From: Theropithecus gelada
Lineage: Eukaryota; Chordata; Mammalia; Primates; Cercopithecidae
Reading direction: 5' to 3'
NCBI RefSeq assembly: GCF_003255815.1
Contig: NC_037668.1
Location: 82,161,915-82,225,914, forward strand
DNA length: 64,000 nt
Shown here: one piece after another, positions 21,204 to 33,073 of the stretch
How positions within the stretch are numbered: the stretch's first letter is position 1
Layout: each line of letters begins with the position of its first letter
The notes under the pieces: model-generated
Databases searched by the model: none
Told to the model about the DNA's origin: nothing
The model's input: the letters and a program-made list of their open reading frames with translations, nothing else
Translations under genes and position numbers: made by a program

Positions 21204-22528
21204 CACAAAGTGGCAATTAGCACCTGCTGTTTCCGTCTGCCTGTGGGGGCTCAGTGTCTTTCCAATCCCTGGATTTTAGTTGTTCCGGCCTCTCACTGTC
21301 TCCCAGCCCTGCTTCCTGGCCCCAGGTTCCCCAGCTCTGAATCACTTGGCTGGTTTGTGTCTGCCCACTGGGGGTTTGTGGTTTTTATAGAGTCCTGGTG
21401 ACTCAGGAAGGCCCGCCTCTAAGGCTGTCTGGAGTGCAGGATCCCAGGACACGGAGGTGGATGGGGGAACGCCAGGGTCATGAGTTACCCAGCGCAGGAC
21501 CACCTCATCCAACCCTGACAGTGCAGCCGTGGGGCTTGGCAGTCACTCTCTCCAGGTAGCCCAGTGCTGACCACCAATTCTTGGAGAAAGTTCCTCCATG
21601 GGTTCCTCTAACCCTCCTATGTATCGGAACTCCAGGGGCACAGCTTGGCTGTCCAGAGGCTCAGAGGAGGCCTGGAGGTCGCATCCCTCACTGAGGTGAC
21701 CCTGAGACAGGGACAGACAGTCTGGGCCTCTTCTATCAGGGAAAGAAGCTGTGCAATCACCAAGGGAAGGGGTCTCACCCTGAGAGGGCTGAAGCCCTCA
21801 AACTTAAGGAGGAAAAACAACGGCTCGTATATGGGGCCATAATTACAAGCTGTGCACACACCCTTGGCGCCTACAGGGGAGCGAGTTGCTCTGGGGCTCC
21901 TGGACAGAGGCCAGCTCTTCTCCTACAGCACTGCGTGTGGGGCAAGGCACAGGAAGCATCTGCCCAGGAAACGGACAAATCCCTGCTGCATCCGCGTGCT
22001 GTCTCACCTGCCCCGCCAGCACAGCCAGCCTGCCAGGTGGGAGCTCCGCCGAGATGCATGTGGGAGGGCTCTCTGACAACCCTGGATTCCAGCCACTCCC
22101 TCCTAAACCCAGCTGAACTCCACTGTCACCACCCATCCAACCACCCGCACTTGAGAAAACAGCAACTCTCCATGCACAGCCTCTAGCCAGGGAGGCAAAT
22201 GGGAGGCAGGCCGAGTCACCAAGGACCCTGAGGCCACGTCACTGACCCTTTGCTTCTTGTTCCCCTAAGGGCCCTTCTCACTCCCCTTACCCAGAAGGCA
22301 CATTCATAATGGCCTGTGAGCCCCAGCAAGTCCTCTAGTCTCTGCTCCCTCCATCATCACAGGAGAGAACTGAGCTAACTCGGGTGGCACAGGACTTCTG
22401 TTAACTGGCAGCCCCGACGAGGGCACTCTTCAAGAAACCCCCAGGGACAATACCTGTGGAAGGGGCACATGCCTCTTTGGAGGATAAAAATTTTTTGAGG
22501 TCAAAGGGAACTGGAAAACCAGAGTAGA

Positions 22529-22823
22529 TTTTTTTTTTTTGGAGACAGAGTCTCGCTCTGTCACCCAAGCTGCAGTGCAATGGCGCAAATTTGGCTCACC
22601 GCAGCCTCCGACTCCTAGGTCCCAGTGATTCTCTTGCCTCAGTCTCCCAGAGAGCTGGGATTACAGGCACACGCCATCATGCCTGGCTAATTTTTGGATT
22701 TTTAGTAGAGACAGGGTTTCACCATGTTGGCCAGGCCGATCTCGAACTCCTGATCTCAAGTGATCCACCTGCCTGAGCCTCCCAAAGTGCTAGGATTATA
22801 TGCATGAGCCACCACGCCCAGCC
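22529..22823 (-). mobile_element. Alu element
   Basis: Complete reverse Alu from T-run and 'ggagacagagtctcgctctg' to 'caccacgcccagcc'. Confidence 0.93.
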
Positions 22824-23199
22824 CCAGTGTACATTTCTACTGGGGGGTGGCAGGGAGGTTGGGAAAACTGGTGTATAATGCAAAGTACAGATGATGGATT
22901 TATCCCCAGTTTGCTCTCGAGTGGTTGCTCATGCTTAGTTGCTGAGCAGAAACATACACACCCCCTCTCCATATCCTTTAATTGCCGGAAGAAGGGCCAC
23001 AATTATGATAAGGAAGTAGCTCCTCTCTCCCTGGCAGAGGCCAGTTTGGACCAAGAAGAGCTCCTGGGTGGGCTGGTGGGAAGGCTGCTGCTGGGACCCC
23101 TATGTGCCACAGCAAAGCAGGCCCAGTGGTGATGGGTTAAAAACACAGATGGGGGCAGCAATCTTACATCTGTGAAAGCTGATGAATGGGGTGGGGTGG

Positions 23200-23310
23200 A
23201 GTACAATCAGCACTGGGCTGGAACCAAGATCAACTCCAGCCCAGCTCACTTTGGGAAGTCACTCCTCCACTCTGACCTTTTGTTTCCTCATCTGTGATGT
23301 ATCCAGGGAC
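23200..23310 (+). mobile_element. MIR fragment
   Basis: Forward MIR-like: 'tttgggaagtcactcctcca', 'ttttgtttcctcatctgtga'. Confidence 0.6.
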
Positions 23311-23474
23311 CCCTTCTTTTGCTCAAAAAGCTGCGTCTCTAATTCCTCTCGTCCAAATTTGTCCCCTTCATGTCAGAGAAAATAGAAAATGAAGGACTTT
23401 TGGAGAAAAAAAAAAAGAAAAGAAAAAAAAAGATGGGAACCCGATAGGCAATTTAACATTAAAATTGGAGAGCT

Positions 23475-23769
23475 GGCCAGGCACGGTGGCTCATGCCAGT
23501 AATCCCAGCACTGTGGGAGGGCAAGGCAGGCAGATCACATGAAGTCAGGAGTTTGAGACCAGCCTGGCCAACATGGTGAAACCCTGTCTCTATTATAAAT
23601 ACAAAAATTAGCCGGGTGTGGTGGTGCACACCTATAATCCCAGTTACTTGGGTGGCTGAGGCAGGAGAACTGCTTGAACCCAGGAGGCGGAGGTTGCAGT
23701 GAATAGAGATTGCACCACTGCACTCCAGCCTGGAAGACAGCGAGACTCCGGTTAAAAAAAAAAAAAAAA
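23475..23769 (+). mobile_element. AluS-like element
   Basis: Complete forward Alu 'ggccaggcacggtggctcat' to a 15-A tail. Flanked by 'aattggaga' (23462 and 23773) as target duplication. Confidence 0.93.
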
Positions 23770-24801
23770 GACAATTGGAGACCCCTGGTTATGATCATCT
23801 CTCCATAGTGCCTGCATTACCTCACTCAGGAGCCTTCCTGTAGAGCCCTGAGAATGAAAAGCATCACACTCCGACAATGCCAATTTAGCTGGTGACTAAA
23901 CTCCCAGTTCCAAAGGCAACAGGGGCTGGATGCGCTGGCACTGCTGTCAGATTTTTTTGAAGGGCTTTTGCAAAGTCACCGAAATAATTCTGTTTAAAAA
24001 AACTGGGGCATAAAATTTCCCTGATGTTTCTTGAAAGTTTAAGTCTGTCTATCCTCAAAAGAGGCATCTATTCATATTTACTTCTGCAACTCCTCTCCTG
24101 CCCTGAACCAGGGAGGGTGGCATGGGGGCTGATTTCTCCAGACCACCTAGAACTGCCAACCCTAATGGGCCAGCGAAAGGCATATGACCCCAGGCAAAAG
24201 GCCCTCCCCATAATCAGACTCCTTTTCTAATTACATGAACAAATCCTTTCTTGTTTTGAGTTGGGTCTGGGAAGCAGGCAGACATTGCTGAAAAACTCAC
24301 AAATCTCCTGCTCCGCTGCATCCAGGCTCCTGATCTAAGCATTCCTACGGGCCATTTCCCCCCCTAATAGCAGGATTATATTTACCAGCCTTGGCAATTC
24401 TCAAAAGCTTCCAGGAAAAAATGCACATTGTCAATTAACTTCATTAAGGAGGAAGACCCTCTTCCAAGAAGGGGGTGGAAGGGAGGGGCAGGGCATTACC
24501 ATCTTCTCTAGAATAGCCGAAACCCTGCAATCCCAGATGCGCCTTGGCTCCATCTGCTGCCACCTTCTGAACTCCAAAATGGGCTGTCCAAAGGCCATCT
24601 GGAGAAGCAGGTGAACTGCTGCACCATGGGCACAGTGGGGACGTGGGGCCCTCTCTGGGGAACAGCTAGTAAGCTACCAGTCACGTTAAACCTGTCCCTC
24701 CACCCCTCAATCCTTTCCCTCAACTTTCATTTTGTGTCAAAGTCCACCTAGGGCCAAGGATGGCTGAACGAGGGGAGAGAGAACATGAAAAGGTACAGTA
24801 C

Positions 24802-24861
24802 CTGGTTTCCCATTCTGATCGGGGGCCTGGGGCCGCCTGCGTATCGCGGTGACATAAAAGG
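24802..24861 (-). CDS. SSBP3: SSBP3 exon 7 (residues ~150-169)
   Basis: A 60-bp exon encoding 20 residues, PFMSPRYAGG followed by PRPPIRMGNQ. The acceptor is TATAATTGCAG|CCTTTT, preceded by a modest pyrimidine tract. The donor is CAG|GTACTG, which departs from the GTRAGT consensus at positions +4 to +6 and looks weak. Both ends are phase 0, so skipping removes 20 residues without a frameshift. It lies 882 bp downstream of exon 6. Short length, weak donor and symmetric phase together make it a candidate cassette exon. Confidence 0.94.
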
Positions 24862-25743
24862 CTGCAATTATAGGGAATTAGTTCAGTGACAGCCTGCCCT
24901 ACTGCACAGTGACAAACACAAATGCTCTCCACTCCACAAAGTCCAGTTTTGTTATAACTAGTGATCTTTCTCCTGGTAGCCTCTTCCCTTTGAGCAAAAC
25001 TTCCTTTGGGCAGAGGGAACGATAGATCCACACAACAAATGCGTCTCCTGACTCCACATTTGTTTGTGGAGATCTACTCTGGGTGGACAGGCAGCGGCTG
25101 GGACTTTGCATAAGACACGGAAAGACAGTTAAATCAATGCAGGGCAGAGGAGGAAACCTCTGCTCTCCGTAAGGGCAAATAAAAGGCTAAGAAGGACTTA
25201 TACGTAACATTTTAAGGGTCTGCAGACAAAGCTGGACACACGAGCACGCACACAGGCACACACACACAGAAACCACCAGCAGGGATGGAGATGGGAGCCA
25301 GGACTGGGGGGAAAACGCCATGGAAACGGGAAGGAGACAGCGGGCTCCCTAACTTAATGCAGGGGAATGGCAGGAAAGCTTTCTCAGCAGCGCGAGTGCA
25401 CAAAGAAAAGGCTTGGGATGCAGCTTCGGTTACAAACAAATGGTGAACCAAACTCAAAACCAAACCAAAAGTGAGAGAGGAAAAAACAAAAACGCAAAGG
25501 CCGCTGACAAGGTCACAGAAATATATATATTTTCCTTTTGGTTTTGTATCCAAGCTGGGTGTGAGGTCCGAGGACTGAAGACTATCTTTAGAAAAAAAGA
25601 AATTTCTAAAAAAATTTAATTTGTCAATAAAGACTCGCAGGCAGTGGCTAGAGCACATTTTGATTTTTGTTTTTCCTCTGCGGGCTCTCTGCTTCCTCCG
25701 CGCCCCGCGTCCCCGGCGGGCGGGAGCGCCACGGTGCGTTTAC
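24862..25743 (-). other. SSBP3: SSBP3 intron 6
   Basis: 882 bp between exons 6 and 7. No repeats recognised. The part nearest exon 6 (25690-25740) has a cluster of CpGs. Confidence 0.9.
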
Positions 25744-25824
25744 CTGACTGTGGGGTCCCATCATGCTGCTAGGATTGTGAGGTGGAGGCTGTGCGTGCGG
25801 CGAGGGCTGTGACCCCGGAGGACC
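25744..25824 (-). CDS. SSBP3: SSBP3 exon 6 (residues ~123-149), cassette exon
   Basis: An 81-bp exon encoding 27 residues, GPPGSQPSPHAQPPPHNPSS then MMGPHSQ, rich in Pro, His and Ser. The acceptor is ...CTGGCCTCACAG|GGTCC and the donor CAG|GTAAAC. Both ends are phase 0. From memory, a shorter SSBP3 isoform of 361 residues lacks exactly 27 residues, which fits skipping of this exon. The flanks are unusually GC-rich: 25690-25740 downstream and 25906-25960 upstream in transcript sense. That is atypical for this AT-rich intron and may bear on exon choice. Confidence 0.94.
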
Positions 25825-26484
25825 CTGTGAGGCCAGACAGTAGAGGCAGGTTATAGATCACAGCACATGGAGAAGCGCAGAAGAAGCTTAAAAGAACAAA
25901 AATTAAACCAAAACGAAGGGTGGGCGGCGGGCGGGCGTGCAGGGGGCGGGCTCTGGTTGGTGGGAGGTGGTGGAGCTGCTGCTTTGGTCACCGGCTCAAC
26001 GGTGTAAAACGGCGAGCGGGAGCGAGAGAAGCTGATAAATACATTCACAGAGGGTTGAAAGAACAAAAAATGAAGCACCTCTGTCAAAGCACACGGGAGT
26101 ACAGTCCTGGACACAGCCTACCCTTGGAGCAGAGTTTGCCATGTTAAATACGTTGGTTGAGACAGGCTCAGAGGGAGTACAGTGACGCACAGAAACAGGG
26201 GACCCAGGTGCAAAGCACGTAGGTGCCACCTGCGTGGGAGGCGGGGAAGGATGGGGAAAGGCCTTGCCCTCAAGGAGCTCACAGTCTGGGGGACAGTGAC
26301 ACGGCTATGGGTGACTCGAGGCAGGACTGATCGAGTGTCAGGGAGATGCCCAGGTGACAGGTTTCCTGGGGTCAGGAGGGCCAGGGGCACCGATGGATAA
26401 ATAACAGAGGCAGGAGGGGCAAAGGGCACCACAGATGTCACACACAGGGAGTGGGGGGACAGTGAGTGAGGGCCACATGGTGTG

Positions 26485-26650
26485 GGCAGTGCACACTCGC
26501 AAACTGTAAATTCACCTGCACTTCAAAGCAGCTCTGGGAGGTGGGGTTTCTCACTCCAATTTTTACTGATGAGGAATTTGAGTCTCAAGGGATGAAGGAA
26601 CTTGACCATGGCCACAAAACTGGTCAGTGGCAGAGCCGGGATGAGAAACC
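26485..26650 (-). mobile_element. MIR element
   Basis: Reverse MIR: 'tttttactgatgaggaattt' then 'gtcagtggcagagccgggat', an excellent match to the MIR core end. Confidence 0.75.
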
Positions 26651-27534
26651 CCATGGGTCCGATGCCCATCTCCAGCCTTGAAACCCAAGAGTTCCAGTGC
26701 AGAGGTAGGGAGACGGGGAAGTGCATGAAGGGTGGGGACCCCTGCCTGCTGGGCGAGTGGGTGGGTTGTCCTTTCCACACCTCAGTTCCAAGCTGATCCC
26801 CACCCCCACCGCCTGAACCCTGGGCTATGCTGACCTCGACCCCCCACCCCCTCACCCCAGAAGACATGGGCAGATGAATTCACTTCAACCTTGGGGTTAC
26901 AAACTATGGGTAGAAACTCACTCAGCAATTTAGCAAGCTGCAACAATTATTTCTTAAAAATCCGAGGTAATAAAAAAAAATCAGAGAGCTTTGTGTACTT
27001 TAAGGCAGGTGTCTTTCACGAACCCTGGTTTTGTGTGTAGATATTCATGTGTGTGTAGACTGGGCTACACCAAAGGACTTTCCTACCATGGGTCCGTAAG
27101 CGTAGAGGGCTGCCTCAGAAGCACGTTCCAGCCCACCCAGAGCGGGACGCTGATGCCAGGGATGAGGAGACAGGCCTCCATTCGCTCTTCCCCACCCATG
27201 ACTGTGCTGTTTTTTAGAAGTTGGTTTTTAGGAAAATTCAAAATGTGCACAGGGGGTGAGTGTGGCTAAATTAGAAAGAGAGAGGAGCTGCCTAGGTAGG
27301 GTTTCCCCCTCGGCCTTCTCCTGCAGAGCCAGGCTGCCAGCCGCCTGCCCACTGGAGAGGAGGGGCAGGCCCAAGCTGGTGGGCGTGGGCCCACAGAGAA
27401 GAGGTGTGCAGAGAACATCGCAGGGGGCTGTACAGGAACCCGAGGGCGCCGCCACCGACAGGCCTGGGAGTTTCTTGGCCAAGCGAGGAGCTGCTCACTT
27501 CCGGAAAGCTCCGAGGAGCAGATGTTCCCCTACC

Positions 27535-27890
27535 TGCCACGCTACTAATTTCAACAAGTGTGTGTCTTTCTAGCGGCTGCCAGCAACGGCATGGTTTGTT
27601 ACCATGAGCAATTTTCTTAATTAACAGACATTAATTAGCCATTTAGCAATTTTGCAAGCATTTGTTTAGCGGCTTTCCTAAACATGAATACCACTGTGAT
27701 AATGGCACTGATTAGAGGGTCCCCTAATTAACAGTACAGGGAAGGAAAATTGAAATCACATAAATTAAAAAGGGAGGGGAGTTAATGAAGGCGGGACATA
27801 TTTGCACCTGCAAGTCTTTTGTACCATGAAACTTGGGTGTAATGTAAACAAAACAAGATAATTTGAAGCCAACCCCAAAAAAAAGAAATA
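27535..27890. promoter_or_regulatory. Candidate intronic enhancer rich in homeodomain-type motifs
   Basis: About 350 bp with closely spaced TTAATTAA, ATTAATTAG, CTAATTAA and TTAATGA motifs, plus a forkhead-type TGTAAACA at 27841-27848. Free of recognisable repeats and low in CpG. Such composition is typical of conserved developmental enhancers; conservation cannot be seen from one sequence. Confidence 0.35.
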
Positions 27891-29579
27891 TGAAAAGAAC
27901 AGAGGAGGAAGGTTCAAGGGTGAGGTCCAGTTGCCAAGAGGGGGTGAAAGGCCTCCTGTCAGTTCCTCGGCTCTTGGCAAGAAGGAAGTGCCTCCTCCCT
28001 CGCGTCCTTCCCTTCCTGGTAACTGAGTGCTTCCTCAGGGCGAGCAGCAGGGCTCTGGGCAAGCCCCTCACACCTGTGTGCCCAGTGGTCAGGGAGGGCA
28101 GGTGGCTGACTCACTGACCCATTAGAGAAAACAGATGTGAAACACCTAAGAGCATGTGGCACACACGGTGGGGCCTCAATCTACGGCAGCCTTTACAAAG
28201 GACCAGTGCTCCAACCTGGGTCTGCTGAGACCCAGAGAGCAAGGCTGGCGTGTGTGCCTCCCCTGCGCCTCCCTCAGGAGTGCCCCTGGAGGACTCTGGT
28301 GACCAGTCCCTGGATAAGCTGAGGGGGCACAAGCTTGCTCTTGGCGCAGCTGCCTCAAGAAAAAAGGCTGACAAGCAGTAAGGATGAAGCCAGGCTGGTC
28401 AGGGAGGCCCCAGCCCAGATCCACAACCTCTCTGGCTCATGGGGAATGGTGGGGAGTGAGCTGTTAAATCTGGGGCAGGAACAGCAGCTAGAAGTCTTCC
28501 CTCTGACTTGGAGCTAGGGGGTTGGAATGATGAGGACCAGGAATCTTGGCCCAGGTCAGCCAGTCACTTAGGGAGAAAAATGATACCACATTCTTGACAG
28601 AAGCCAAGCTAAAGCTCAGTGCCCACCTCCCCAGGGCACAGAGCTCCTCTCCCACCCGCAGTGAGGAAATGACAGACTCTGCCTGCCCACCTCTCAGCAC
28701 ATAGCCAAACGCCTGCCATTTCCCAACAGGCCACCCATGTCCACATCCACGGAGAGTTCCTCTGCGTCTCCGCTATCTCCACTCAGCCCGGAGCTCCGTC
28801 ACTACGTTCCCAGTGTCTGGGCTGTGTCCCTAAGACCCTGTAGCATCACAGGAAGAACCCCACATAGCCTAGCAGTCTCATGGGTGGAGAACCCTGTTTG
28901 TGGAAGCATTTGCTTCTGCAAAGAACATGACAGATGAACTGCCCATCTCTATGAGGAGTCAGGGGCTCTGCTGCCCTGTGTTTTATTAGGCCACAAAAAG
29001 TGGTCTCATCTTCCTTCCCAGCCTGCATTCTCAACAAGAGATCCACAAGTAGGTCTGGAGAAGACGGACTTTGTGCTCTTTTGGATTTGTTACCCACTCG
29101 GGCAAAAGGCTACACATGAGGAAGACAACAATGAAAAAGGATCTAGGTTGAGGGCTCTGACTTTTGATGGGACAGGGGCTGCTCTCTTCCCCAAACTCTG
29201 AACAGACCCAGCAGGCAGGCAGAGTGGACTGTGGTGGAAGGTGAGAGGAAGAGGGAGTCTCAAAGTTGATGATACTGATGTGCTCTTCCATGCAGGACAA
29301 CTCTCTGGTGAGGCTTCCACTTGCTGGAAGCTTTTGAGGAACCCAAAAAGGGTGCATCTGGAAGGCTGCTTGGCCAGCAGGCCCAGCTCCATTTAGACCA
29401 TCTCCCCCCATGGGTGTTGGATGCCTTCGGTTGCAGATACTGCCTAATTAACCTTCCAGGGATGCAGTGGATCAGGGCAGATGGCACCCCGGAGGCTAGA
29501 CTAGGGTGGCTGTGGTTCCTTACTAGATGCTTAGGGAGAAAGGCACCTGTCCAGGGGCCACCTCTTAAGTGGCTTTGAC

Positions 29580-29715
29580 AGATTCTATCATCCCTTCCTC
29601 CAACATTTGCAGGGGAGGAGAAAAGAGAGGCCCACGACAGAGATGTGACCTCTCCAAGACCACAGAAAACTAGTTGGCATCCGAGTCACATCTCCTAACT
29701 GTAGCCCAGGGCTCT
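29580..29715 (-). mobile_element. MIR fragment
   Basis: Reverse MIR-like: 'aggcccacgacagagatgtg' then 'acctctccaagaccacagaa'. Confidence 0.5.
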
Positions 29716-29774
29716 CCTCACAACATCACATTCCCATTCGCATCTCTTTTAGATGAAGACATAAGATTTGGAAG

Positions 29775-29870
29775 GAACTGGGTTCGAATCCTGGCTCTGC
29801 CCCTGACTGCATTTCCATTTTCTCATCAGTGGAATGGGGCCATGAGAGTAACAACAACAGGGAGTGTGGC
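29775..29870 (+). mobile_element. MIR fragment
   Basis: Forward MIR: 'gggttcgaatcctggctctg' then 'tttctcatcagtggaatggg', a good match. Confidence 0.7.
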
Positions 29871-30030
29871 TTCTACCTACATAAGCTCATCTAATCCTGG
29901 ACTCCTCGCAGTAAGGGATCAATCGCCCCATTTTATTGCCAAGGAACCGAGGCTTGGAAAGATAAAGGCACTCCAGGATTGCACAGCTATTACACGGTAG
30001 AGCCAGGCCTTGATGTCTGATTCTAGAGTC
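29871..30030 (-). mobile_element. MIR element
   Basis: Reverse MIR: 'cgccccattttattgccaag', 'gaaccgaggcttggaaagat', 'tagagccaggccttgatgtc'. Head-to-head with the forward copy just before. Confidence 0.7.
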
Positions 30031-31069
30031 TAAAGGGGTCCTGGGTAGCCCACCATTCTACAAGACTGACAGCAGCACCTCCATGTCATCTGTCAGGGCA
30101 GAGAGCAAAGGGCAAACTGGAATGAACTCAAGGCTGAAGGACTTGGGAGAGCACCGAGATGCTAGGTGCTGACCTTCTACGTGCCCAGCCAGCCCCATGC
30201 TGTGGTCTAGAGGCACATCAGGCTCGTCCTGGCCCTGAGGAGCTGCCAGGCTAAGGAGAAAAACGAGGACACAGAGAGAAATAAGCTTAAGTGTTGGCTT
30301 AACCTGCCAGGGGCTCTAAGAGAGGGCGATGCCCCACAGGGAGGTCAGTGACAGTGACCTCCCTGTCACTCCCAGACTGGTAAACTGAGGCCCAGAGTGG
30401 CCACAGCATGTAGGCCTGGTACCCCCATGAGCCAACCAGAACTGAGATGAGAACTAGGGTCCACTGATGGGTCAGAGCTCTTTCCACTGCACTGCACTGC
30501 CTCTGCAGGGTGATGGCAGCAGGACCAGGCCCTGGGGTAGACCCCAACATGGGGGAAAATCCCTACTCCTGAATCTAGGAAAAGGAGGCAGGAAACACGC
30601 CCACTTCCTGTCCAGCCTTCCAGCTGCCCTGGACCCTGTTAATGGACTTGCTATTCCATCTCAGCCAGTCCCAAGATCTCTGAGTGGAGACAACTAACTC
30701 CCGCAGTTCTTTATTATTCTTTCTCCTGTAATTTCAGCACTGGGTGGCGTTCCATCCAGCAGCTCCTGAGAGCCACTTAGGCAGGGCCCAGGAGGCTCTG
30801 TTATGGGTGTGATCGAGGCAAACACTGGGCCATTTCACAAAAACTCTGAAGTGTGGACACTGATGGTTAGTGAAAAAGCCTTTACCCACACTGACACCGT
30901 GGGGAGCAGAGCACTCCCACTGTAAAACGGATTCAAGGACTCCGCGGAAAAACATTTCAGAACCATCAGCAGGACCCCCAACCCTCCCGCACGCTCCAGC
31001 TAAGTCCCTGCACTTCATCTGAAGCTGTCCTGGAGAGGCAAGTTGTGGTGTGACAGGAAGCGCCCACCA

Positions 31070-31215
31070 TTATGCAGGCCTGGGGTCCAATCCCAGCTCC
31101 TCTGGTTCATTCCGAGAGCCTAGTTTCCCAATGGCTCTGAGCCTCACTGCCCTCATAAAGGAAACAAGGACTACTCCACAAACGCTGCAGGGCTGTGGCA
31201 CAGCTGGCAGTGCGA
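31070..31215 (+). mobile_element. MIR fragment
   Basis: Forward MIR-like: 'tggggtccaatcccagctcc', then 'gcctagtttcccaatggctc' and a degenerate tail. Confidence 0.55.
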
Positions 31216-31699
31216 GGCACACAGGGTCCCCAGTCCTGGTCCCCATCCTCCTCCTCCTCCTGTGGCGACTCACCTGCCCTTTACAAGGAAAGCAAGAGCT
31301 TGACGTCTGGCCTCACCTCGTCAGGTCTGCTAAAGACCACGTATCTTTTTTCATGAAGCCTTTCCTGCTCCAGCCCTTCAAGTGCTCTCTAAACACGGAG
31401 CCTTTCCTCACTCCATAACTGGGGGTGCCATGTGGACCCCTCCAGGCTGGGCCGCTCACCCCACAGGTACCTCGGGGCAGGGCCCAAGCAGAGCAGCAGG
31501 GGGCCACACTGCCATGGGCAAGGGGCAAGACCCAACAAGCCCCCGGGTAGGCACAGCTAACACTCTGGGGCTCATACGAACCAGGAAGAAAAGTTACTAC
31601 CAAAAGGGTGACGAAGTTGGTCTTCTGAGCTAGATGCTTGGAGCTGGATGGAGGATAGCTCCTTAAAAATAAAACCAAAAAACAAAACAAAACAAAACA

Positions 31700-32056
31700 G
31701 GCTGGGCACAGTGGCTTACACCTGTAATCCAGCATTTTGGGAGGCCGAGGCAGGAGGATTGCTTGAGCCCAGGAGTTTGAGACCAGCCTGGACAGTATGG
31801 CAAAACTCCGCCTCTATAAAAGAAATACAAAAGCTAGCTAGGTGTGGTGTTGTGTGCCTGTGGTCCCAGTTACTCAGGAGACAGAGGTAGGAGGATCCCT
31901 TGAGCCAGGGAGGTGGAGGCTGCAGTGAGCTGTGATCATGCCACTGCACTCTAGCCTGGATGACAGTGAGACCTGTCTCAAAAAATAAAAAATAAAAAAA
32001 CACACAAACCCAAAAAAACACACAAAACAAAACACAACAACAAGAACAAAACAAAC
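31700..32056 (+). mobile_element. Alu with long A-rich tail
   Basis: Forward Alu 'ggctgggcacagtggcttac' to 'tgacagtgagacctgtctca' (31979), followed by ~75 bp of A/CA-rich tail. An (AAAAC)n tract (31678-31699) precedes it. Confidence 0.92.
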
Positions 32057-33018
32057 CTATACCAATTTTTTCAAGGAGAAAATAAGCTATGTGTTAAGTT
32101 AAATACTCCCCAAACTCACTGCTTCTTCCTCAAATGCCACCCATATTCCTCAAATCTGCCTACACCTGTCTAGAAATCATGAGCTTGCAAAGAAACAAAG
32201 CTGAGACTAAAGTCCTGGCTCTCTGGGTTCAGAGCCTGCCTGGGAGGGGCATATGTGAGGACAGGCTGTGACCTGTACCGAGGGCACTGGTCCCAAAAAC
32301 CCAAAAAGCATTGGGGCTGGAGTCCTAGCCTTGTTGCCCTGGGTCTTGGGCAGCACATCCCTAAAGCGAGGTGGGGAGCATAGGCTATGATTCTCTCACG
32401 GGTCACGAAAGCTATGAGAGTTCTCTGTAAACTGCTGACAGCTACCCAGACAGAAGCCATTACCACCCGGCCAAATCTGCCTTTTGTCTTCACAGATGGC
32501 TGCTGGGGAAAGGGGACTTGAGGTTTTAGGTTGTTAAGAGATAAAACACTCCACACATCCTCGTCCCTCCTGACTCCTAGGACACTGGCCACTGGTCTGC
32601 AGAGGCTGAAGGAGTGGGTTTTCTCGAACAGCAGCGGGACACAGAGGACCTGCGGTACTGGTGGCCTGTGTAATCTGCCTGTTAGGTGTGTCACTTTAAT
32701 TGAGTGAATATAAAATTACAATAATTACACACAGCAAAAGGCACTTGACAGACAATCCAATTTGCTCCTTGGTCACAAATACTACAGAAAATGCCGTAAG
32801 CTCAGTCTGGGGAGAAGGCCAAGGTGTGCTCAGGTGCCACGGACATCCGGAATCTGTCACCATGGTCTGCCACACCCACAGCCCCCGAGGAGAGGGAAGC
32901 TGACCACCAGACAAGGGAAGGAAGGGAAAGTAAGTCAATTTTACGTGCAGCTCTTTGGAGGAAAACTTATTTCCTCGTTTCAACCCATGGGAATGAACCT
33001 GGCATGGCTTGGAGAGGG

Positions 33019-33073
33019 GTGTGTGTGTGTGAAGGGTGTGTGTGCGTGTAGGGTGTGTATGAGTGTGTGTGTT
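33019..33073. repeat. (TG)n-rich microsatellite
   Basis: Interrupted GT repeats with 'aggg' interruptions at regular spacing. Confidence 0.9.

Larger units (their letters stand above)
19614..24801 (-). other. SSBP3: SSBP3 intron 7
   Basis: 5,188 bp. Contains a MIR (20090-20235), two reverse Alus (20905-21203, 22529-22823), a forward Alu (23475-23769) and a MIR (23200-23310). I recognise nothing in 19620-20085, 21204-22528 or 23780-24800, although 24230-24460 is AT-rich and may be conserved. Confidence 0.9.
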
